Shown here: piece by piece, positions 36,473-45,624 of the stretch
Layout: every line of letters starts with the position of its first letter
How positions within the stretch are numbered: the first letter of the stretch is position 1
Assembly: GCA_030843315.1 (NCBI GenBank)
Contig: JAUUPT010000007.1
Location: 1 to 64,000, forward strand
Reading direction: 5' to 3'
DNA length: 64,000 nt
Source: Bacteroidaceae bacterium
Lineage (GTDB): Bacteria > Bacteroidota > Bacteroidia > Bacteroidales > Bacteroidaceae
Notes under the pieces: model-generated
Seen by the model: only the letters and a program-made list of their open reading frames with translations
Told to the model about the DNA's origin: nothing
Databases searched by the model: none
Position numbers and translations under genes: made by a program

Positions 36473-37873
36473 ATGAAGAAACGATTTTTATCTGTAATTG
36501 TTTTCAGTGCTGCACTGTTTTCTTTGCAGGCACAAGATGGAAAAGGGGGCATTAGCTCGGGTATGCTTGAACAAATCAAGCAAAGTTACCAGGGAACAGC
36601 TTCGGATAAAGCACTCCGCAATGCTATTGGCAACAATGATATCCGCAAACTGGCACTCAATCAGGACAATCTGACGGGCATGGATACACATTTCTCCATT
36701 AAAGTCAATTCCAAGGGTATCACAGACCAGAAGTCCTCCGGACGTTGCTGGCTGTTTACGGGACTGAACGTAATGCGTGCCAAGGCACTTGCCAAGTACG
36801 ATTTCCCATCTTTTGAGTTCTCCGAAATCTATCCTTTCTTTTGGGATCAACTGGAGAAATCCAACCTCTTCCTGCAAGGTATCATTGACACCAGCAAGAG
36901 CCCGATGAGCGACAAAACAGTTGAGTGGCTCTTTCAGCATCCGTTGAGTGATGGCGGTACGTTTACCGGAGTGGCGGATATCGTTTCAAAATATGGCCTT
37001 GTTCCCAAAGAAGCAATGCCGGAGACGAACAGTAGCGATAATACTTCGCGCATGGCAAATCTTGTCTCTCTGAAGTTGAAGGAATACGGTCTGCAGCTTC
37101 GCGAAATGGCTGCTAACGGTGCCAAACCTGCTGCGTTGGAGAAAGAAAAAACGGCTATGCTCGGCACCATCTATCGTATGTTGGTATTGAACCTCGGTGT
37201 ACCTCCTACCGAATTCGACTATGTCCGTAAAGATGCCAAGGGAAATCCTGTTGAAACAGAACATCATACTCCGATGTCTTTCCTCGAAAAATATGGCGAC
37301 AAGCAGCTGTTGACTAACTACGTGATGCTGATGAACGACCCCAGTCGCGAGTACTACAAATGCTATGAGATAGACTATGACCGCCATCGTTACGACGGCA
37401 AAAACTGGACTTATGTTAACCTGCCCATAGAGGACATCAAAGAGATGGCTATTGCTTCCTTGAAGGATAGTACCATGATGTACTTCTCCTGCGATGTGGG
37501 CAAGTGCCTGAACTCCGAACGCGGTCTGCTCGATGTCAGAAACTATGACTATGAATCTTTGATGGGGACTACCTTCGGGATGGATAAAAAGCAACGCATT
37601 CAAACTTTTTCCAGTGGTTCTTCTCATGCTATGACGCTGATGGCTGTTGACTTGAACAAAGACGGAAAACCCGTTAAGTGGATGGTAGAAAACAGTTGGG
37701 GGGCTTCAGCTGGTTATCAGGGACATCTTATTATGACTGACGAATGGTTCAACGAATATATGTTCCGCCTGGTAGTAGAGACAAAATATGTTCCTGCCAA
37801 AGTGATGGAACTCTTCAAACAGAAACCGCTCCGTCTGCCGGCATGGGATCCGATGTTCGCAGAAGAAAATTAG
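36473..37873 (+). CDS. Secreted C1 cysteine peptidase (aminopeptidase C/bleomycin hydrolase type)
   Basis: A 466-residue papain-fold peptidase. Residues 1-20 look like a signal peptide (ending SLQAQ), so unlike cytoplasmic PepC it is probably periplasmic or exported. The catalytic triad is present: Cys in DQKSSGRCWLF near residue 91, His in SSGSSHAMTL near 385, and Asn in ENSWG near 406. The length is close to PepC/bleomycin hydrolase. It appears monocistronic. Downstream lies the repeat region at 37927-38036 and then a strong terminator. Confidence 0.93.
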   Translation: MKKRFLSVIVFSAALFSLQAQDGKGGISSGMLEQIKQSYQGTASDKALRNAIGNNDIRKLALNQDNLTGMDTHFSIKVNSKGITDQKSSGRCWLFTGLNVMRAKALAKYDFPSFEFSEIYPFFWDQLEKSNLFLQGIIDTSKSPMSDKTVEWLFQHPLSDGGTFTGVADIVSKYGLVPKEAMPETNSSDNTSRMANLVSLKLKEYGLQLREMAANGAKPAALEKEKTAMLGTIYRMLVLNLGVPPTEFDYVRKDAKGNPVETEHHTPMSFLEKYGDKQLLTNYVMLMNDPSREYYKCYEIDYDRHRYDGKNWTYVNLPIEDIKEMAIASLKDSTMMYFSCDVGKCLNSERGLLDVRNYDYESLMGTTFGMDKKQRIQTFSSGSSHAMTLMAVDLNKDGKPVKWMVENSWGASAGYQGHLIMTDEWFNEYMFRLVVETKYVPAKVMELFKQKPLRLPAWDPMFAEEN

Positions 37874-37926
37874 TCATACGCCTCTCTATGAGGCAAAATC
37901 CGACAAATAGAACAATCCCACTTTCC

Positions 37927-38036
37927 TCGTACCTCCTTCGTACCCGGTCCGTACCCGCTCCGTACCTGGTCCGCTTATTTTCTCCCCCTATAGAAGCAAA
38001 GGAGAAGCGAACCTGGTACGAAGGAGAAGTGAAATA
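37927..38036. repeat. Tandem repeats with 11-bp and 22-bp period
   Basis: Four 11-bp units follow one another from 37927: TCGTACCTCCT, TCGTACCCGGT, CCGTACCCGCT and CCGTACCTGGT. After one unrelated 22-bp row, two further rows at 37993 and 38015 share AAGGAGAAGYGAA in the same 22-bp phase. CTCCTTCGTACC (37933-37944) has its exact reverse complement at 38015-38026, so the two ends can fold together. Confidence 0.8.
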
Positions 38037-38057
38037 GAACAAAAAGAAATAGAGTAG

Positions 38058-38096
38058 AAAGGAATTACGGAAATTTCTCCGTAATTCCTTTCGTTT
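38058..38096 (+). terminator. Rho-independent terminator before the NQR promoter
   Basis: A perfect 14-bp stem (AAAGGAATTACGGA and its complement) encloses a 6-base loop and is followed by CGTTTTT. Confidence 0.9.
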
Positions 38097-38123
38097 TTAC
38101 TCTTTATTCACGTTCTTTTTTAC

Positions 38124-38131
38124 TACTTTTG
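38124..38131 (+). promoter_or_regulatory. Probable -7 element of the nqr operon
   Basis: TACTTTTG matches TAnnTTTG, 36 bases before the nqrA start at 38168. The promoter position rules out the in-frame upstream start at 38129. Confidence 0.6.
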
Positions 38132-38167
38132 CGGGCAATTAATGAAACCATTATTTTATATAAACGC

Positions 38168-39517
38168 ATGGCAAATGTAATTAAGTTACGTAAAGGCCTT
38201 GACATTAACCTTAAAGGCGCTGCTGCTGAGGAATTTATGTCTGTGAAAGAGCCGGGATTCTACTCGTTGGTTCCCGATGATTTTACGGGCGTCACTCCCA
38301 AAGTGGTGGTCAAAGAACAGGAATATGTGATGGCCGGAGGACCCTTGTTTATCGACAAGAATCATCCTGAATTAAAATTTGTTTCGCCCGTTAGCGGCGT
38401 AGTGACAAGCGTGGAGCGTGGTGCACGCCGCAAGGTGTTGAACATTGTCGTTGAGGCTGCCACCGAACAAGACTACGAGGAATTTGGCAAGATGGACCCG
38501 TCCAAGATGAATGGCCAGCAGGTAAAAGAAGCCCTTTTGCAAGCCGGTATGTTCGCTTTCATTCGCCAACGTCCGTACGACGTGATCGCCGATCCTACGG
38601 TAACTCCGAAAGCTATCTTCGTTTCGGCTTTCGACAGCAATCCGCTGGCTCCCGATTTCGAATTTACGCTGAAAGGAGAAGAAGCAAACTTCCAGACAGG
38701 ACTCGACGCTTTGTCAAAGATGGCAAAGACGTATCTGAACATCAGTGTAAAACAGAAAGCTACTGCTCTGACGCAAGCTAAGAATGTTACCATCACTGCT
38801 TTCGATGGACCTCATCCGGCAGGCAATGTAGGTGTACAAATCAATCACCTCTCTCCGGTAGTAAAGGGCGAAACGGTATGGACTATCGGTGCAGAAGCCG
38901 TTATCTTCATCGGGCGTCTGATGAATACCGGTCGCGTGAATCTGACCCGCACGGTAGCCGTAACGGGTTCCGAAGTGTTGAAACCCGCTTACTGCAAACT
39001 GCAAGTCGGTGCGTTGCTGACGAACGTTTTCCAGGGTAACGTTACTACCGACAAAGATCTCCGCTACATCAGCGGTAACGTGCTCACCGGTAAGAAGGTT
39101 TCTCCGAACGGCTTCCTGGGTGCTTTCGACAATCAGTTGACTGTAATTCCCGAAGGAGATGAAATCCACGAAATGCTGGGTTGGATTATGCCGCGCTTCA
39201 ATCAATTTAGTGTCAACCGCTCATACTTTAGCTGGTTGATGGGTAAGAAGGAATATGTGCTCGATGCCCGTATCAAGGGTGGAGAACGTCATATGATCAT
39301 GTCGGGCGAATACGACCGTGTATTCCCGATGGATATCTTCCCCGAATATCTGCTGAAAGCAATCATTGCAGGTGACATTGATCGTATGGAGGCTTTGGGC
39401 ATCTACGAGGTAGCTCCCGAAGACTTCGCGCTCTGCGAATTCGTTTGTTCTTCCAAGGTGGAAGTACAGCGCATCGTACGTGCCGGACTCGATATGCTTC
39501 GTGCTGAAATGGCATAA
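38168..39517 (+). CDS. nqrA: Na+-translocating NADH:quinone reductase subunit A
   Basis: A 449-residue soluble subunit on the cytoplasmic side of the NQR complex. The N-terminus (VIKLRKGLDINLKGAA) and internal segments (GGPLFIDKNHPELKF, VGVQINHLSPVVKGETVWTIG, LIMGKKEY-like FSWLMGKKEYVLDAR) are typical of NqrA, which helps form the quinone site. The start at 38168 follows the promoter; the upstream ATG at 38129 adds a non-family peptide. It is first of six genes in the standard order nqrABCDEF. The complex oxidises NADH, reduces quinone and exports Na+. Confidence 0.97.
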   Translation: MANVIKLRKGLDINLKGAAAEEFMSVKEPGFYSLVPDDFTGVTPKVVVKEQEYVMAGGPLFIDKNHPELKFVSPVSGVVTSVERGARRKVLNIVVEAATEQDYEEFGKMDPSKMNGQQVKEALLQAGMFAFIRQRPYDVIADPTVTPKAIFVSAFDSNPLAPDFEFTLKGEEANFQTGLDALSKMAKTYLNISVKQKATALTQAKNVTITAFDGPHPAGNVGVQINHLSPVVKGETVWTIGAEAVIFIGRLMNTGRVNLTRTVAVTGSEVLKPAYCKLQVGALLTNVFQGNVTTDKDLRYISGNVLTGKKVSPNGFLGAFDNQLTVIPEGDEIHEMLGWIMPRFNQFSVNRSYFSWLMGKKEYVLDARIKGGERHMIMSGEYDRVFPMDIFPEYLLKAIIAGDIDRMEALGIYEVAPEDFALCEFVCSSKVEVQRIVRAGLDMLRAEMA

Positions 39518-39550
39518 TTCAATTAAAAAATTAAGAATTAAAGATTAAAA

Positions 39551-40720
39551 ATGAAAGCGTTAAGAAATTATCTCGATAAGATAAAGCCGAACTTTGAAGA
39601 AGGCGGCAAATTCCACGCATTTCGTTCAGTGTTCGACGGCTTCGAAACATTCTTGTTCGTGCCTAACACTACTTCGAAATCGGGAACGCATATTCACGAC
39701 TCTATCGACAGCAAACGCATCATGTCGATGGTGGTTATTGCGTTGATACCGGCGCTGCTGTTCGGTATGTATAACGTAGGTTACCAGCACTTCACGCACA
39801 CCGGTGCTACCGGCAGCTTCATTGAAATGTTTGCCTACGGTTTCCTGGCTATATTGCCTAAAATCATTGTATCTTATGTAGTGGGTCTCGGCATTGAGTT
39901 CGTGGTAGCTCAGTGGAAGAAGGAAGAAATTCAGGAAGGTTTTCTGGTTTCGGGTATCTTGATTCCGATGATCGTTCCGGTGGACTGTCCGTTGTGGATT
40001 CTGGCGGTTGCTACTGCATTCTCTGTAATCTTCGCGAAAGAAGTATTCGGTGGTACGGGGATGAACGTGTTCAACGTTGCCTTGATTACCCGTGCATTCC
40101 TGTTCTTCGCCTATCCTACGAAGATGTCCGGTGATGCTGTTTGGGTATCCGGTGATTCAATCTTCGGTCTGGGACAGCAAGTAGACGGTCTTACGGTAGC
40201 CACTCCGCTAGGTGTTGCCGCTACGACGGGGGCTGCTCCCGACTTCTCCTGGGATATGGTGACCGGTCTTATTCCGGGTTCTATCGGTGAAACCAGTGTT
40301 ATTGCCATTGCTCTCGGTGCCATTCTGCTGTTGTGGACGGGTATTGCAAGCTGGAAGACGATGTTCTCTGTATTCGTGGGTGGTGCTTTTATGGCATTCC
40401 TCTTCAATGCAATCGGCCCCGACACTCCGATGGCTCAGATGCCTTGGTACGAACACCTCGTGCTGGGTGGTTTCTGCTTCGGTGCTGTGTTTATGGCTAC
40501 CGACCCCGTTACTTCGGCACGTACCGAAACGGGTAAATATATCTTCGGTTTCCTGATCGGTGCCATGGCTATCATTATCCGTGTGCTGAACCCCGGTTAC
40601 CCCGAAGGTATGATGCTTGCCATCCTGCTGATGAACATCTTCGCACCGCTGATTGACTACTGTGTAGTGCAGGGTAACATCGGCCGTCGCGAGAAACGTG
40701 CAATCAAGTCTAATAATTAA
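39551..40720 (+). CDS. nqrB: Na+-translocating NADH:quinone reductase subunit B
   Basis: A 389-residue membrane subunit with about ten helices. Typical parts are KPNFEEGGKFHAFRSVFDGFETF at the N-terminus and EVFGGTGMNVFNVALITRAFLFFAYP. The motif for the covalently bound FMN is seen as LTVATPLG, the Thr lying near residue 217. NqrB also contributes to the quinone and Na+ path. The gap to nqrA is 33 bases and the gap to nqrC 13 bases. Confidence 0.97.
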   Translation: MKALRNYLDKIKPNFEEGGKFHAFRSVFDGFETFLFVPNTTSKSGTHIHDSIDSKRIMSMVVIALIPALLFGMYNVGYQHFTHTGATGSFIEMFAYGFLAILPKIIVSYVVGLGIEFVVAQWKKEEIQEGFLVSGILIPMIVPVDCPLWILAVATAFSVIFAKEVFGGTGMNVFNVALITRAFLFFAYPTKMSGDAVWVSGDSIFGLGQQVDGLTVATPLGVAATTGAAPDFSWDMVTGLIPGSIGETSVIAIALGAILLLWTGIASWKTMFSVFVGGAFMAFLFNAIGPDTPMAQMPWYEHLVLGGFCFGAVFMATDPVTSARTETGKYIFGFLIGAMAIIIRVLNPGYPEGMMLAILLMNIFAPLIDYCVVQGNIGRREKRAIKSNN

Positions 40721-40733
40721 TACCGGAATAGAA

Positions 40734-41423
40734 ATGAATACCAATAGTAATAGTTATACTATCATTTATGCTTCGGTAATGGTTGTTATCGTTGCATTCC
40801 TGCTGGCATTCGTAAGTTCTTCACTGCGCGAAACGCAGAACAAGAACGTGGAACTTGATACGAAGAAGCAAATCCTTGCCGCTCTCAATATCAAGGACGT
40901 GAAGGATGCCGAAGCAGAATATAATAAATATGTAAAGGGCGATATGCTGATGAACGAGGACGGTACGCTGACAGAGAATACCGACGGATTTGCTACCGCT
41001 TACGAAAAAGAAGCCAAAGAAAAACATCGTCTGCATGTATTTGTTGCAGAAGTGAACGGAGAGACGAAATATGTATTCCCCGTTTATGGTGCAGGTCTTT
41101 GGGGAGCCATCTGGGGCTATGTGGCGCTGAACAGTGATAAGGATACCGTTTACGGTGTTTACTTCTCTCATGCCAGCGAAACTCCGGGTTTGGGTGCTGA
41201 AATCGCTACTCCTCACTTCCAGGGAGAGTTCCCGGGTAAGAAGACATTGGAGAACGGTGAAGTAGCTCTCGGCGTTGTGAAGAACGGTAAGGTAGAGAAA
41301 CCTGATTATCAGGTGGACGGTATTTCGGGTGGTACTATCACTTCTGTAGGTGTAGATGCCATGCTGAAGGCTTGTCTGAGTAACTACAAGAACTTTTTAA
41401 CTAATAATAATGAGGAGGAATAA
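40734..41423 (+). CDS. nqrC: Na+-translocating NADH:quinone reductase subunit C
   Basis: A 229-residue subunit with a single N-terminal helix (TIIYASVMVVIVAFLLAFVSS) and a periplasmic FMN-binding domain. The flavin-accepting motif is VDGISGGTITS, with the Thr near residue 201, and GLGAEIATPHF precedes it. The start at 40734 (MNTNSNSYT) was preferred; the longer frame from 40698 overlaps the end of nqrB. The 3' end overlaps the ribosome-binding region of nqrD. Confidence 0.96.
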   Translation: MNTNSNSYTIIYASVMVVIVAFLLAFVSSSLRETQNKNVELDTKKQILAALNIKDVKDAEAEYNKYVKGDMLMNEDGTLTENTDGFATAYEKEAKEKHRLHVFVAEVNGETKYVFPVYGAGLWGAIWGYVALNSDKDTVYGVYFSHASETPGLGAEIATPHFQGEFPGKKTLENGEVALGVVKNGKVEKPDYQVDGISGGTITSVGVDAMLKACLSNYKNFLTNNNEEE

Positions 41424-41430
41424 GAATATG
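41413..41430 (+). promoter_or_regulatory. Strong ribosome binding site deciding the nqrD start
   Basis: AGGAGG at 41413-41418, within the last codons of nqrC, lies 9 bases before the ATG at 41428. It supports that start over the ATG at 41410. Clear Shine-Dalgarno sites are uncommon in this window. Confidence 0.7.
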
Positions 41431-42063
41431 GGACAATTGTTTTCAAAGAAGAATAAAGAAGTATTCTCTACTCCGCTTGGACTGAACAACCCGGTTACCG
41501 TGCAGGTATTGGGTATCTGTTCTGCTTTGGCTGTTACCGCCAAACTGGAGCCTGCCATCGTGATGGGTCTTTCGGTGACAGTGATTACAGCATTTGCCAA
41601 TGTCGTGATTTCAATGTTGCGCAAGACGATTCCTAACCGTATCCGTATCATCGTTCAGTTGGTAGTTGTTGCCGCATTGGTGACGATTGTAAGTGAGATT
41701 CTGAAAGCTTTTGCTTACGATGTAAGTGTACAGCTCTCTGTTTATGTAGGTCTGATTATTACAAACTGTATCCTGATGGGACGCCTGGAAGCATTTGCCA
41801 TGCAGAACGGCCCTTGGGAGTCCTTCCTCGACGGTGTGGGCAACGGTTTGGGATATGCCAAGATTTTGATTATCGTAGCTTTCTTCCGCGAACTGCTTGG
41901 TTCGGGTACATTGCTCGGTTTCAACATCCTGAACTACGAACCTCTGCAGAAGATAGGTTATGTGAACAACGGCTTGATGTTGATGCCTCCTATGGCGCTG
42001 ATTATCTGTGCTTGCATCATCTGGTATCAACGTGCACGTCACAAAGAATTGCAAGAAAAGTAA
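41428..42063 (+). CDS. nqrD: Na+-translocating NADH:quinone reductase subunit D
   Basis: A 211-residue membrane subunit with six helices, homologous to NqrE and to RnfE-type proteins. Diagnostic stretches are NNPVTVQVLGICSALAVT, VGLIITNCILMGRLEAFAM and FFRELLGSGTLLG. NqrD and NqrE together hold an iron centre between their helices and take part in Na+ translocation. It is translated from the AGGAGG site inside the nqrC end. Confidence 0.97.
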   Translation: MGQLFSKKNKEVFSTPLGLNNPVTVQVLGICSALAVTAKLEPAIVMGLSVTVITAFANVVISMLRKTIPNRIRIIVQLVVVAALVTIVSEILKAFAYDVSVQLSVYVGLIITNCILMGRLEAFAMQNGPWESFLDGVGNGLGYAKILIIVAFFRELLGSGTLLGFNILNYEPLQKIGYVNNGLMLMPPMALIICACIIWYQRARHKELQEK

Positions 42064-42085
42064 TCACTAAGTAAACAGAAAGAAC

Positions 42086-42712
42086 ATGGAACATTTATTA
42101 AGTTTATTCGTCCGCTCTATCTTTGTGGACAACATGATATTCGCGTTCTTCCTCGGTATGTGCTCTTATTTGGCCGTATCGAAGAATGTGAAGACTGCCG
42201 TGGGACTGGGCATCGCCGTAACTTTCGTGTTGGTGGTTACGCTTCCGGTCAACTATCTATTGCAAACCAAGGTGCTCGGGCCTAATGCCATCATCGAAGG
42301 CGTAGACCTCAGTTTCTTGAGTTTTATTCTTTTCATTGCCGTAATTGCAGCTATCGTGCAGTTGGTAGAAATGATTGTGGAACGTTTCAGCCCTGCGCTT
42401 TACGCTTCACTGGGTATCTTCCTGCCGTTGATTGCCGTTAACTGTGCCATCATGGGTGCATCGCTCTTTATGCAGCAACGCATCACGATGGGCGAGAGCG
42501 ACCCGAAATATATTGGTGACATCTGGGATGCCATCTCTTATGCACTGGGTTCCGGTATCGGCTGGTTGCTGGCAATTGTCGGCCTGGCTGCTATTCGTGA
42601 GAAGATGGCTTACTCTGACGTGCCTGCTCCGCTGAAAGGCTTGGGCATCACGTTCATCACCGTAGGCTTGATGGCAATGGCATTTATGTGTTTCTCTGGT
42701 TTGAACATCTAA
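42086..42712 (+). CDS. nqrE: Na+-translocating NADH:quinone reductase subunit E
   Basis: A 208-residue membrane subunit with six helices, paralogous to NqrD but in opposite membrane orientation. Recognisable parts are FVRSIFVDNMIFAFFLGMCSYLAVSK (with the conserved Cys), LFIAVIAAIVQLVEMIVERF and VNCAIMGASLFMQQR. Spacing to nqrD is 22 bases and to nqrF 17 bases, so a single transcript is likely. Confidence 0.97.
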   Translation: MEHLLSLFVRSIFVDNMIFAFFLGMCSYLAVSKNVKTAVGLGIAVTFVLVVTLPVNYLLQTKVLGPNAIIEGVDLSFLSFILFIAVIAAIVQLVEMIVERFSPALYASLGIFLPLIAVNCAIMGASLFMQQRITMGESDPKYIGDIWDAISYALGSGIGWLLAIVGLAAIREKMAYSDVPAPLKGLGITFITVGLMAMAFMCFSGLNI

Positions 42713-42729
42713 AAGAAAGGAATAAAACA

Positions 42730-44004
42730 ATGGATATGAATATGATATTAGCAAGCATTGGAGTATTCCTCGTGGTTGTCATCCTGCTTGTTGTTATCCT
42801 GTTGGTTGCCAAGAATTTCCTGGTACCTTCAGGTAATGTTAAACTGACTATCAACGGTGATAAAGTGCTGGATGTAGCATCTGGTTCTACATTGCTGAAT
42901 ACGCTGTCTGTAAACGGTGTGTTCCTTTCCTCTGCCTGCGGTGGTAAGGGCTCCTGCGGACAGTGTAAGTGCCAGGTATTGGAAGGCGGTGGAGAAATCC
43001 TGCCTTCTGAAACCCCTCACTTCAGCCGTAAGCAAATCCAAGACCACTGGCGTCTGGGTTGTCAGGTGAAGGTGAAAGGCGATATGGGTATTAAGATTGA
43101 CGAGTCTGTACTTGGCGTAAAAGAGTGGGAGTGCGAGGTTATCTCCAACAAGAACGTGGCTACGTTCATCAAAGAGTTTATCGTGGCGTTGCCTAAGGGC
43201 GAACACATGGACTTCCTCCCCGGCTCATACGCACAGATCAAGATACCGAAATTCAATATGGATTACAATAAGGATATCGACAAGAGCCTTATCGGTGACG
43301 AGTACTTGCCTGCGTGGGAGAACTTCGGCCTGTTCACTCTGAAGTGCAGAAATGACGAAGAGACTATTCGTGCCTACTCTATGGCCAATTATCCGGCAGA
43401 AGGCGACCGCATTATGCTGACGGTACGTATCGCTACTCCGCCGTTTAAACCGAAAGATCAGGGAAAAGGCTTTATGGATGTAATGCCGGGTATCGCTTCT
43501 TCTTATATCTTCACGCTGAAACCGGGCGATAAGGTAATTATGAGTGGCCCTTATGGAGACTTCCACCCGATATTCGACTCTAAGCGCGAAATGATGTGGG
43601 TAGGTGGTGGTGCCGGTATGGCTCCGTTGCGTGCACAAATCATGCACATGACAAAGACGTTGCATACTACCGACCGCGTAATGAACTACTTCTACGGTGC
43701 CCGTGCGCTGAACGAGGTGTTCTATCTGGAAGACTTCCTGCAAATCGAGAAAGATTTCCCCAACTTCAAGTTCCACCTTGCACTGGACCGTCCCGATCCT
43801 GCAGCCGATGCAGCGGGCGTGAAGTACACTCCGGGATTTGTACACAACGTAATCTACGAGACTTACTTGAAAGATCACGAAGCTCCCGAAGATATCGAAT
43901 ACTACATGTGTGGTCCTGGCCCGATGTCGAAAGCCGTTGAGAAGATGCTCGACGATCTCGGTGTTCCGGCTCAGAATCTGATGTTCGATAATTTCGGCGG
44001 ATAA
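42730..44004 (+). CDS. nqrF: Na+-translocating NADH:quinone reductase subunit F
   Basis: A 424-residue NADH-oxidising subunit. One N-terminal helix (GVFLVVVILLVVILLVAKNFL) anchors it. A ferredoxin-type domain follows with the [2Fe-2S] ligands C-x5-C-x2-C near residues 70-79 (CGGKGSCGQC) and a fourth Cys near 111 (RLGCQV). FAD binding is marked by RAYSMANYP and the NADH domain by WVGGGAGMAPLRAQI and YMCGPGPM. It starts at 42730 (MDMNMILAS). The upstream in-frame ATG at 42688 overlaps nqrE and is not needed. The operon ends at the terminator after this gene. Confidence 0.97.
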   Translation: MDMNMILASIGVFLVVVILLVVILLVAKNFLVPSGNVKLTINGDKVLDVASGSTLLNTLSVNGVFLSSACGGKGSCGQCKCQVLEGGGEILPSETPHFSRKQIQDHWRLGCQVKVKGDMGIKIDESVLGVKEWECEVISNKNVATFIKEFIVALPKGEHMDFLPGSYAQIKIPKFNMDYNKDIDKSLIGDEYLPAWENFGLFTLKCRNDEETIRAYSMANYPAEGDRIMLTVRIATPPFKPKDQGKGFMDVMPGIASSYIFTLKPGDKVIMSGPYGDFHPIFDSKREMMWVGGGAGMAPLRAQIMHMTKTLHTTDRVMNYFYGARALNEVFYLEDFLQIEKDFPNFKFHLALDRPDPAADAAGVKYTPGFVHNVIYETYLKDHEAPEDIEYYMCGPGPMSKAVEKMLDDLGVPAQNLMFDNFGG

Positions 44005-44030
44005 ACGAGATTTGAGATTTGAAATAAGGA

Positions 44031-44066
44031 ACTCCGGTAGGCCTTGGGCTTTACCGGAGTTTTTTT
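44031..44066 (+). terminator. Terminator of the nqr operon
   Basis: ACTCCGGTA and TACCGGAGT form a 9-bp stem with a 12-base loop, followed by TTTTTTG. Confidence 0.9.
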
Positions 44067-44068
44067 GT

Positions 44069-44076
44069 TACCTTTG
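44069..44076 (+). promoter_or_regulatory. Probable -7 element for the DEAD-box helicase
   Basis: TACCTTTG matches TAnnTTTG directly after the nqr terminator. The leader to the ATG at 44103 would be about 20 bases. Confidence 0.5.
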
Positions 44077-44102
44077 GCTCGTCTTATTAAAATAAAGAAT
44101 CT

Positions 44103-45425
44103 ATGGAACTTCAAGATATACTTCGTAATTTGCAAATAGAACAACTCACCCCTATGCAGGAAACTGCGCAGGAGGCTTATCGTGAGAAAAAGGATTTGGT
44201 ACTGCTTTCACCTACCGGTTCGGGTAAGACACTGGCTTTCCTTCTGCCATTGGTGCAGACATTGAAAGCGGATGTGCAAGGTGTACAGGCTGTAGTGCTG
44301 GTGCCTTCGCGTGAGTTGGCTTTGCAGATTGAAACGGTGTTCAAGACTATGAATACACCTTTCAAGGCTATGAGTTGTTATGGTGGTCGTCCTGCGATGG
44401 AGGAACACCGTACGATGAAAGGAATCAACCCCGCTGTCATCATCGGTACTCCGGGGCGTATGAACGACCATCTGAAGAAAGAGAACTTCAATGCTCGTAC
44501 CGTTACGACTTTGGTTATCGATGAGTTTGATAAATGCCTTGAGTTCGGTTTTCATGATGAAATGTCGGAAGTCATCGGTCAACTGCCTTCCTTAGAGAAG
44601 CGTGTATTACTCTCTGCTACCGATGCTGAAGAAATTCCTCAGTTTGCAGGGGTAGGGGATGGTTCCCAACTCGTCAAACTAAACTTTTTGTCTTCCGAAC
44701 CTGTTTCTGATCGCTTGAACTTGCAGAAAGTTTTGTCTCCCGAAAAAGATAAGTTAGAAACGTTATATCGTCTACTTTGTACGTTGGGCGATCATTCTAC
44801 ACTGGTATTTGTCAACTATCGCGAGAGTGTGGAGCGGGTAGCCGGTTATCTGCAATCAAAGAAATTTCCGTGTGATGCCTTTCACGGTGGCATGGAACAG
44901 GCAGACCGTGAACGTGCGCTCTATAAATTTCGTAACGGCAGTTGCCCCGTCCTCGTTTCTACTGATTTGGCAGCACGCGGACTGGATATTCCCGGTATCG
45001 ACAACATCGTGCACTATCATTTGCCGGTCAATGAGGAAGCCTTCACACATCGCAACGGACGTACGGCCCGTTGGGAGGCGCGTGGTTCTTCTTTTCTTCT
45101 CCTACATGTTGAAGAACGTCTTCCGGATTATATCCCTGAGGACATTCCAGTTTTTGAACTGCCGGAGCAAACACCAAAACCTACCAAATCCCGTTGGGCT
45201 ACCTTATATATAGGTAAAGGGAAAAAAGATAAATTGAATAAGATAGATATCGTCGGTTTCTTATATAAAAAAGGAGGACTGGCGAAAGAAGATATCGGAC
45301 AGGTGGACGTGAAAGAACACTATGCTTTTGTGGCCATTCGTCGCAGTAAAGTCAACCAACTCCTTACCTTGATTCGCGGTGAGAAGATCAAAGGAATAAA
45401 GACGGTTATTGAAGAGGCAAAATGA
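44103..45425 (+). CDS. DEAD-box RNA helicase with DbpA-type RNA-binding domain
   Basis: A 440-residue RNA helicase. Motifs: Q motif near LTPMQ, SPTGSGKT (36-43), PSRELALQ, TPGRMNDH, motif II as DEFD near 140 (DEAD in the classical form), SATD instead of SAT, ARGLDIPGID, and HRNGRTARWEARG in place of HRxGRTxRxG. The last 75 residues (WATLYIGKGKKDKLNKIDIVGFL, HYAFVAIRRSKV) match the DbpA C-terminal RNA-binding fold, so a role in ribosome assembly is likely. The altered motifs II and III are unusual but keep the acidic residues. It appears monocistronic. Confidence 0.9.
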   Translation: MELQDILRNLQIEQLTPMQETAQEAYREKKDLVLLSPTGSGKTLAFLLPLVQTLKADVQGVQAVVLVPSRELALQIETVFKTMNTPFKAMSCYGGRPAMEEHRTMKGINPAVIIGTPGRMNDHLKKENFNARTVTTLVIDEFDKCLEFGFHDEMSEVIGQLPSLEKRVLLSATDAEEIPQFAGVGDGSQLVKLNFLSSEPVSDRLNLQKVLSPEKDKLETLYRLLCTLGDHSTLVFVNYRESVERVAGYLQSKKFPCDAFHGGMEQADRERALYKFRNGSCPVLVSTDLAARGLDIPGIDNIVHYHLPVNEEAFTHRNGRTARWEARGSSFLLLHVEERLPDYIPEDIPVFELPEQTPKPTKSRWATLYIGKGKKDKLNKIDIVGFLYKKGGLAKEDIGQVDVKEHYAFVAIRRSKVNQLLTLIRGEKIKGIKTVIEEAK

Positions 45426-45624
45426 GCGTTTCTTATAAATATTCATTTTTCTTTCATCTTTTCTATTAAATGAATAGTCTGTATCTCTAATAACTTTCAG
45501 TTTACCTTTTGATACAGTTCTTGATAAGTATATATAACAGATTGGCGTATATTTCTTGTATATACCAATAAAAAGTAAGGTAAATGCGGTAGAAAAAAGG
45601 AATTTCATAAAGAAAGATTTGTAA

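Larger units (their letters stand above)
37874..38123. other. Intergenic region with short-period repeats before nqrA
   Basis: No gene is supported here. The stretch holds the 11/22-bp phased repeats (37927-38036), an 11-base direct repeat AAATAGAACAA flanking them (37905-37915 and 38032-38042) and a terminator. A plus-strand open frame through it (37744-38037) is an out-of-frame overlap with the peptidase gene and the repeat. Confidence 0.7.

Noticed and set aside
37744..38037. 97-codon open frame after the C1 peptidase
   Set aside because: It overlaps the peptidase in another frame and then reads through low-complexity repeats; no start signal was seen.
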